A stretch of 64,000 nucleotides of DNA from contig NZ_JABFTX010000001.1 in NCBI RefSeq assembly GCF_021404305.1, positions 1,364,001-1,428,000 of the forward strand, written 5' to 3'. The stretch comes from Billgrantia ethanolica. GTDB taxonomy: Bacteria; Pseudomonadota; Gammaproteobacteria; Pseudomonadales; Halomonadaceae. Under the pieces are notes generated by a model. It was not told the origin of the DNA and ran no database searches. It was given only the letters and a program-made list of their open reading frames with translations. Position numbers and translations under genes: made by a program. Positions 58,187-64,000 of the stretch are shown piece after piece (the stretch's first letter is position 1; the number at the start of each line of letters is the position of its first letter).

Positions 58187-58204
58187 ATGGCAGAGCCGCC
58201 CGGC

Positions 58205-59668
58205 TCAAGCCTGGGCGCGAGGCAGCTTGAGGAAGTTCACGTTGGAGATGTGCTGCAGGATGCGCACCACCTGGCAGCTGTAGCCGAACTCGTTGTCGTA
58301 CCAGACGTACAGCACCGCCTGCTTGCCGTTGGCAATGGTCGCCTTGGCGTCGACGATACCGGCATGCCGGTTGCCGACGAAATCGGACGACACCACCTCG
58401 GGCGAGTCGACGTAGTCGATCTGCTTCTGGTAGGAGGAGTCGATCGACATGCGGCGCAGGTAGTCGTTGAGTGCCTCGGCGTCGGTCTCACGGCCCAGGG
58501 TCAGGTTGAGGATAGCCATGGAGACGTTAGGAATCGGCACGCGAATGGCGTTGCCGGTGAGCTTGCCGCCCAGCTCCGGCAAGGCTTTGGCCACCGCCTT
58601 CGCCGCGCCGGTCTCGGTCAGCACCATGTTGAGCGGGGCGCTGCGACCGCGGCGATCACCCTTGTGGTAGTTGTCGATCAGGTTCTGGTCGTTGGTGTAG
58701 GCGTGCACCGTCTCCACATGGCCACACTCGATGCCGTACTCATCGTTGAGCACCTTGAGCACCGGCACGATGGCATTGGTGGTACAGGAGGCTGCCGACA
58801 GGATGGTATCGTCGGCGGCGATGTCGCCGTGGTTGATGCCGAAGACGATATTCTTGATATCGCCCTTGCCCGGAGCGGTGAGCAGCGCCTTGGACACACC
58901 CTTGCACTCCAGGTGCTGGCCGAGGCCGGCTTCGTCGCGCCAGATGCCGGTATTGTCCACCACGACGGCATTGTTGATGCCGTAGTCGGTGTAGTCGATG
59001 TCGCTGGGCTTGTCGGCGTAGATCACCTGGATGACGTTCCCGTTGGCGGTGATGGTACGCGCCTCGTAGTCGACGCTGATGGTACCGTCGAAGGGACCAT
59101 GGACGGAGTCGCGGCGCAGCAGGCTGGCGCGCTTCTCGAGGTCCTTGGCAATGTCGCCACGGCCGCGCACGACGATAGCGCGAAGGCGTAGCAGGTTGCC
59201 GCCGCCGGCCTTTTCCACCAGCACCCGCGCCAGCAGGCGACCGATGCGGCCGAAGCCGTAGAGCACCACGTCCTTGGACTGGCCATTGTTGCCACTAGGG
59301 TCGTGGGCATCGACGATCTCGGCGAGTTCTTCGCGCAGGAAGGCTTTGGCGTCACCGCCGCCACGCTTCTTGAAAGCCACGCCCAGCTTGCCCACGTCGA
59401 CGTGAGCCGGACCCAGGTTGAGTTCGGTCATGGCCTGGACGAGCGGCAGGGTGTCCTGCACCGAGAGCTCGGTGCCCTCAACCTTCCTGACGAAACGGTG
59501 GTCCTTCAGGATCCGGATCACCGAGCGATTGAACAGCGAGCGCCCGTAAAGGGTGGTGACCACGTTGTTGTGACGATACAGACTGCCGATCAGGGGGATC
59601 ATCTGCTCGGCAAGCGCCTGATTGTCGTGCCATTCCTGGAAGACGGTCTCGAGGGGTTGCTGACTCAC
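58205..59668 (-). CDS. Glyceraldehyde-3-phosphate dehydrogenase, long form
   Basis: A 487-residue enzyme. The GAPDH core starts near residue 130 (VVLYGFGRIGRLLARVL, NAD site); the catalytic cysteine is near 293 in SAASCTTNAIVP and the catalytic His in the following HVETVHAYTNDQ. The N-terminal extension of about 125 residues is typical of the long GAPDH of Pseudomonas/Halomonas-type genomes, often linked to gluconeogenesis. The GTG at 59668 with AGAGG upstream gives the family length; the frame to 59731 is not needed. Confidence 0.93.
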   Translation of the reverse strand: MSQQPLETVFQEWHDNQALAEQMIPLIGSLYRHNNVVTTLYGRSLFNRSVIRILKDHRFVRKVEGTELSVQDTLPLVQAMTELNLGPAHVDVGKLGVAFKKRGGGDAKAFLREELAEIVDAHDPSGNNGQSKDVVLYGFGRIGRLLARVLVEKAGGGNLLRLRAIVVRGRGDIAKDLEKRASLLRRDSVHGPFDGTISVDYEARTITANGNVIQVIYADKPSDIDYTDYGINNAVVVDNTGIWRDEAGLGQHLECKGVSKALLTAPGKGDIKNIVFGINHGDIAADDTILSAASCTTNAIVPVLKVLNDEYGIECGHVETVHAYTNDQNLIDNYHKGDRRGRSAPLNMVLTETGAAKAVAKALPELGGKLTGNAIRVPIPNVSMAILNLTLGRETDAEALNDYLRRMSIDSSYQKQIDYVDSPEVVSSDFVGNRHAGIVDAKATIANGKQAVLYVWYDNEFGYSCQVVRILQHISNVNFLKLPRAQA

Positions 59669-59900
59669 GTGAAGCCTCTCTGGTAATCGGGAATTCCTGT
59701 TCATTATCCCGTCCGGGCTCGTGGGGGGCAATCGCAGGATGGTCGCAAGCGCTGTAGGGGTATTACAGAAAACGCAGGTTGACTACAAGCGAGGCATGGG
59801 GCTGGTATGATCCAACACCGACCATAGGCCGCCGCTCCATTCAGCATGGCAAATGCCTTCAAGGCCGCAAACACGAACGACGATACGTCCCGACGCCATC
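59669..59900. promoter_or_regulatory. Divergent GAPDH/mfd promoter region
   Basis: 232 bases between divergent genes. On the plus strand an extended -10 (TGGTATGAT, 59803-59811) lies 90 bases before the mfd ATG, with a TTGACT 21 bases further upstream that is too distant for a normal -35. No gene is seen. Confidence 0.5.
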
Positions 59901-62900
59901 ATGCCCAAATTCTCGCTGCTCGACCCGCCCCGCCCTGCCGGGATCCGCGAAACCCTCTACTGGCAAACGCCGCCCGGCAGCGCGGCGGCGCTGGCGCTGG
60001 CTCATCTGGCCGAGGATAAGCCGCTGTTGGTCGTGACCCCGGATACCGCCAGCGCTCAGCGACTCGAAGACGACCTGCGCTTCTACGCCAGCGTACCCGT
60101 GCTGCCCTTCCCCGACTGGGAGACGCTGCCCTATGACAGCTTCTCACCGCACCAGGACATCGTCTCTGAGCGCCTGCGCACGCTGCGACGGCTGCAGGAC
60201 GGCGAACACGGCATCGTGCTGGTGCCGATCAACACGCTCATGCAGCGCCTGCCGCCGGTGGACTACATCGCCGGCCGGGTGCTCACCCTCGAGGTGGGCA
60301 TGCGGCTCGATCGCGAAGGCTTTCGCGACAGCCTGTCGCGGGCCGGCTACCGGGCCGTGGAGACGGTCTACGAGCCCGGCGAGTACGCCCTGCGCGGCGC
60401 CTTGATCGATCTCTACCCCATGGGCAGCGAAAGCCCGCTGCGCATCGACCTGTTCGACGACGAGATCGACACCCTGCGCCGCTTCGACCCCGATACCCAG
60501 CGCAGCCAGGACAAGGTCGAGCGAGTCGAGCTGCTGCCCGCTCATGAATACTCCCTGTCGCGAAGCGCCATCGCCTGCTTCCGCGAGGGCTTCGAGACCC
60601 TGTTCGACGTCGACCCGCGTCAGTGCCCGCTCTACGTCGACGCCCTGAAGGGCATCCCCTCGCCCGGGCTGGAGCAATACCTGCCGCTGTTTTTCGAAGA
60701 GACGGCGACCCTGTTCGAGCATCTGGCCGAGGGCACCCGGGTGGCTCTGCTGCCCGACGTCTTCGGCGCCGCTGAACATCATTGGGCCGCCATCGAGAGC
60801 CGCTACGAGAACCTTGGCGTCGACCCGACCCGCCCGCTGCTGCCGCCCCACCGCGCCTTCGTTCCGGTTACCGAGATATTCGCCGCCATCAAGCGCCACC
60901 CGCGCATCGAGCTGAGCGACGACCCCGAACAGCGGCATGCGCACCCAGGCGCCGCGCAGGCCCTGCCGCAAGTGGCGGTCAACGCCCGCGCCAAGCAGCC
61001 GCTGGCGGCGCTCGAGCGCTTTCTGGCCGAGCATGGCGACACCCGGGTGCTGTTCGTCGCCGAATCGCGCGGCCGTCGCGAGGCTCTGGAAGAGACACTC
61101 GCTCCGCTGCAGCTGTCGCTACCCCATGTCACCGACTTCATCGCCTTTAAGGACAGCACGGCACGACTGGCCGTCACCGAAGGAGAGCTCAGCGCCGGGC
61201 TGTGGCTGGAGCAGCCCGATCTCGCCGTGATCAGCGAGACGGAACTGTTCGGCGACGTGGTGCGCCAGAGCCGCCGCCGCGAGAAGGCCACCGACATGGG
61301 CGAACTGGCCATTCGCCACCTTGCCGAGCTGCGCCCCGGCGCCCCGGTGGTACATCAGACCCACGGCGTGGGCCGCTACCGCGGCCTGGAACTGATCGAG
61401 GCTGGCGGTCAGGCGGCAGAGTTCGTGGCGCTCGAGTACGCCGACGGCGCCAAGCTCTACGTGCCGGTAGACAACCTGCATCTGATTTCGCGCTACGCGG
61501 GTGCCGACGACGAACTCGCCCCGCTCCACCGGCTGGGCTCCGAACAGTGGGACAAGGCGCGACGCAAGGCCGCGGAGAAGATCCGCGACACCGCCGCCGA
61601 GCTGCTCGACGTCTACGCCCGCCGCGAGGCCCGGGAAGGCTTCGCCTGCGCCCTGCCCGATGAGGAGTATGCCCGCTTCTCTGCCACCTTCCCGTTCGAG
61701 GAGACCCCCGATCAGCGCGCCGCCATCGCCGCCGTGATCGGCGACATGACCGCTCCTCGGCCGATGGATCGCGTGGTGTGCGGCGACGTCGGCTTCGGCA
61801 AGACCGAGGTGGCCATGCGCGCAGCCTTCCTCGCCGTGCATTCGGGGCGCCAGGTGGTGGTGCTGGTGCCCACCACTCTGCTCGCCCGCCAGCACTTCGA
61901 GAACTTCCGCGACCGTTTCGCCGATACCGCGGTGCAGATCGAGCTGATCTCACGCTTCACCTCCGGCAAGGGCCAGGCCGAGTCGCTCGCGCGTATCGAG
62001 AGCGGCAAGGCCGACATCGTGATCGGCACCCACAAGCTTCTGTCGAAGTCGATGAAGCTGCCCAACATGGGGCTGCTGATCATCGACGAGGAGCACCGCT
62101 TCGGCGTCGCGCAGAAGGAGCGACTCAAGGAGCTGCGTGCCGAGGTCGACATCCTCACCCTTACCGCCACGCCGATACCGCGCACGCTCAACATGGCCAT
62201 GAGCGGCATCCGCGATCTGTCGATCATCGCCACGCCCCCGGCCCGACGCCTGTCGGTGAAGACCTTCGTCCAGCAGCGTGACGAGTCGATCATCAAGGAA
62301 GCGATCCTGCGCGAGATCCTGCGCGGCGGTCAGGTCTACTACCTGCACAACGAGGTCAGGACCATCGAGACCGCCGCCGAGACGATCCGCTCGCTGGTTC
62401 CCGAGGCCCGCGTGGCGGTAGCCCATGGCCAGCTGCCCGAACGCGCCCTGGAGCGCGTCATGTCGGACTTCTACCACAAGCGCTACAACGTGCTGGTGTG
62501 CTCCACCATCATCGAGACCGGCATCGACGTGCCCAGCGCCAACACCATCGTCATCGAGCGTGCCGACAAGTTCGGCCTGGCCCAGCTGCATCAGCTGCGC
62601 GGCCGTGTGGGCCGCAGCCATCACCAGGCCTACGCCTACCTGCTCGCCCCACCGCCACGGGCCATGACCAAGGACGCCGTCAAGCGCCTGGAGGCCATCG
62701 CTGCCGCCGACGACCTCGGCGCCGGCTTCACCCTGGCCAGCCACGACATGGAGATCCGCGGCGCCGGCGAACTGCTCGGCGAGGAGCAGAGCGGCCAGAT
62801 GGAGGCCATCGGCTATACCCTCTACATGGAAATGCTCGACCGCGCGGTGGCCGCCATTCGTGCCGGCAAGACACCCAACATCGAAACCCCGCTGAACGAA

Positions 62901-63350
62901 GGGGTCGAGGTCAGCCTCAACCTGCCGGCGCTGATTCCCGACGACTATCTGCCCGACGTGCAGCAGCGCCTGGTGATGTACAAGCGCATCGCCAGTGCCG
63001 CCGACGAAGCCGAGCTCAAGGAGCTGCAGGTGGAGATGATCGACCGCTTCGGCCTGCTGCCGGCGCCGGTCAAGACCTTGATGCGCCAGACCCGCCTGCG
63101 TCAACGCGCCGAGCGGCTGGGCATCGTGCGTCTCGAGGCCGGCACCGAGCGCGGACGGGTGATCTTCGGCGGCCAGACCCGGGTCGATCCGCTGGTGCTG
63201 GTCAAGCTGATTCAGGCCGAGCCGCAGCGCTATCGGCTCGACGGCGCCGATACCTTGCGCTTCGAGGCGGCGATGGAAAAGGAAGAGGAGCGCTTCCAGG
63301 CCGTGGAACAACTGCTCGACGTGCTCAACCGCAAGGCTCAAGCCGCCTGA
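59901..63350 (+). CDS. mfd: Transcription-repair coupling factor
   Basis: An 1149-residue ATPase that removes RNA polymerase stalled at lesions and recruits UvrA. N-terminal UvrB-like region (DWETLPYDSFSPHQDIVSER), RNAP-interacting domain (VHQTHGVGRYRGLELIEAGG), then the RecG-like motor: Walker A GDVGFGKTEVAMR near 628 and DEEH near 729 in IIDEEHRFGV. C-terminal TRCF domain. The ATG at 59901 gives the family start MPKFSLLDPP; neither it nor 59853 has a clear ribosome-binding site. Confidence 0.96.
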   Translation: MPKFSLLDPPRPAGIRETLYWQTPPGSAAALALAHLAEDKPLLVVTPDTASAQRLEDDLRFYASVPVLPFPDWETLPYDSFSPHQDIVSERLRTLRRLQDGEHGIVLVPINTLMQRLPPVDYIAGRVLTLEVGMRLDREGFRDSLSRAGYRAVETVYEPGEYALRGALIDLYPMGSESPLRIDLFDDEIDTLRRFDPDTQRSQDKVERVELLPAHEYSLSRSAIACFREGFETLFDVDPRQCPLYVDALKGIPSPGLEQYLPLFFEETATLFEHLAEGTRVALLPDVFGAAEHHWAAIESRYENLGVDPTRPLLPPHRAFVPVTEIFAAIKRHPRIELSDDPEQRHAHPGAAQALPQVAVNARAKQPLAALERFLAEHGDTRVLFVAESRGRREALEETLAPLQLSLPHVTDFIAFKDSTARLAVTEGELSAGLWLEQPDLAVISETELFGDVVRQSRRREKATDMGELAIRHLAELRPGAPVVHQTHGVGRYRGLELIEAGGQAAEFVALEYADGAKLYVPVDNLHLISRYAGADDELAPLHRLGSEQWDKARRKAAEKIRDTAAELLDVYARREAREGFACALPDEEYARFSATFPFEETPDQRAAIAAVIGDMTAPRPMDRVVCGDVGFGKTEVAMRAAFLAVHSGRQVVVLVPTTLLARQHFENFRDRFADTAVQIELISRFTSGKGQAESLARIESGKADIVIGTHKLLSKSMKLPNMGLLIIDEEHRFGVAQKERLKELRAEVDILTLTATPIPRTLNMAMSGIRDLSIIATPPARRLSVKTFVQQRDESIIKEAILREILRGGQVYYLHNEVRTIETAAETIRSLVPEARVAVAHGQLPERALERVMSDFYHKRYNVLVCSTIIETGIDVPSANTIVIERADKFGLAQLHQLRGRVGRSHHQAYAYLLAPPPRAMTKDAVKRLEAIAAADDLGAGFTLASHDMEIRGAGELLGEEQSGQMEAIGYTLYMEMLDRAVAAIRAGKTPNIETPLNEGVEVSLNLPALIPDDYLPDVQQRLVMYKRIASAADEAELKELQVEMIDRFGLLPAPVKTLMRQTRLRQRAERLGIVRLEAGTERGRVIFGGQTRVDPLVLVKLIQAEPQRYRLDGADTLRFEAAMEKEEERFQAVEQLLDVLNRKAQAA

Positions 63351-63552
63351 CCAGGGCGGCGTTAGCCACCTCGACAAGCGCACCAGGACTCCCGCATCGC
63401 GCGGGAACGCTATACTATGCGTAGGTGTCCAATCGCAGCCTTGACACGAACCCGGCGCCAAGAACCGAAAGGCGCGTGACCGTTGCCGAATGCCGTGGCA
63501 TGTCTGGAGACATGCCACGCGTTGGCGACTTTATGACGAGAACATGACGTAA

Positions 63553-64000
63553 ATGAAGAACCCGACACTGGCCAGGCGTATCGGCCTTGGCGTTGCCCTG
63601 TTCAGTCTTGCCTCCCTGTTGGCAACGGCAACGGTTGCCGACGAGAGTGCGAACGGCACCCGCGAGTTGCCCCGCGGCCATTTTCACCTGCCCGAAGCGG
63701 GTAACGTGATCGGCGAAGCCTATACCGTCGTCGTCGAAGAGGGCGAAACCCTGCTCGACATCGGTCGCCGCCACAACGCCGGCTACGAAGAGATGCGCAT
63801 GGCCAACCCTGACGTAAGCATCTGGGCTCCCCAGGCCGGCACCGAAGTGGTGATCCCGGCCCAGCACATCCTGCCGGATGCCCCGCGTGAAGGTATCGTG
63901 GTCAATCTCTCCGAGCTGCGCCTGTACTACTACTCGCGCCCCGGCATCGTCGAAACCTACCCGATCAGCATCGGCCGCGACGGCTTCGCCACCCCGGTGG
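63553..64000 (+). CDS. L,D-transpeptidase (YkuD/ErfK) with LysM, cut by window end
   Basis: 149 residues visible. Signal peptide MKNPTLARRIGLGVALFSLA and following residues; LysM-like module AYTVVVEEGETLLDIGRRHN with ANPDVSIWAPQAGTEVVIP (about 57-102); then the YkuD domain begins (EGIVVNLSELRLYYYS, YPISIGRDGFATP). The catalytic HGT..SxGCIRL region lies outside the window. Such enzymes cross-link peptidoglycan or attach Braun-type lipoproteins. Divergence cannot be judged from the fragment. Confidence 0.88.
   Translation, partial: MKNPTLARRIGLGVALFSLASLLATATVADESANGTRELPRGHFHLPEAGNVIGEAYTVVVEEGETLLDIGRRHNAGYEEMRMANPDVSIWAPQAGTEVVIPAQHILPDAPREGIVVNLSELRLYYYSRPGIVETYPISIGRDGFATPV

Larger units (their letters stand above)
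57834..58204. other. nqr promoter region
   Basis: 371 bases between the GAPDH gene and nqrA, both on the minus strand. A perfect minus-strand -10 box TATAAT lies at 57968-57963, 130 bases before the nqrA ATG, without a good -35. A 30-bp inverted repeat and the GAPDH terminator are listed separately. No gene seen. Confidence 0.55.

Noticed and set aside
61950..63518. 522-codon minus-strand frame opposite mfd
   Set aside because: Mirror of the mfd reading frame; no recognisable product.

Overview
The window looks like a chromosomal segment of a halophilic gammaproteobacterium, most likely Halomonas or a close relative. The evidence is high GC, an Na+-pumping NADH:quinone reductase (nqr) operon, the leuCDB-asd-fimV-truA-trpFBA-accD-folC-dedD-cvpA-purF-metZ gene order known from Pseudomonas/Halomonas-type genomes, and protein sequences typical of that group. 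No rRNA, tRNA, insertion sequence or CRISPR array was seen.

Layout. At 0-3.6 kb are a partial Spy/CpxP-like gene, a MATE exporter, a PAS protein and a yceI/cytochrome b561 pair. At 3.7-13 kb, all on the minus strand, lie metZ, purF, cvpA, dedD, folC, accD, trpA, trpB and trpF. At 13.0-17.7 kb is the first half of a lasso-peptide (RiPP) pathway: an asparagine-synthetase-like cyclase, a 60-residue precursor, a phosphoribosyltransferase-like protein fused to a PqqD-like recognition domain, and an HPr-kinase-like peptide kinase. Housekeeping truA, fimV and asd follow at 17.9-22.8 kb. The second half of the lasso pathway is at 23.1-27.1 kb: a nucleotidyltransferase and an ABC exporter on the plus strand, then a stand-alone RRE (B1) and a transglutaminase-like leader peptidase (B2) on the minus strand. 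Next come leuB, leuD, leuC, a LysR regulator and an unassigned membrane protein (27-33 kb), then ybeL-like, leuS, lptE, holA, a PA2779/PA2778-type pair and a DUF488 gene (33-40 kb). A surface-glycan cluster fills 40-49 kb. It holds a priming sugar transferase, two glycosyltransferases, a CDP-glycerol glycerophosphotransferase-like protein, an aldolase-like protein, a 2-hydroxyacid dehydrogenase, two P-loop kinases and an orphan nucleotidyltransferase-like protein. The last part holds sthA, nqrM, a shortened ApbE-like gene, nqrFEDCBA, a long-form GAPDH, mfd and the start of an L,D-transpeptidase.

The main discovery is the split lasso cluster. A complete set of lasso functions (A, B1, B2, C, exporter) plus three enzymes that handle phosphate, nucleotide or ribose (kinase, nucleotidyltransferase, PRTase-RRE fusion) sits in two pieces on either side of truA-fimV-asd. 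One piece abuts trpF and the other follows leuB. The precursor carries the YxxPxLxxxG leader motif and a core with an acceptor Asp at position 8 or 9. The PRTase-RRE fusion is not part of any characterised lasso pathway that I know of and suggests an undescribed tailoring step on the peptide.

Other points of note are an ApbE-like gene at the end of the nqr operon that lacks the catalytic middle of the family, several perfect palindromes in promoter regions (upstream of the lasso precursor, B1, leuC/LysR, fimV and nqrA), and four short tandem-repeat tracts. Starts were often moved inward from the longest reading frame where a ribosome-binding site or family length supports it.
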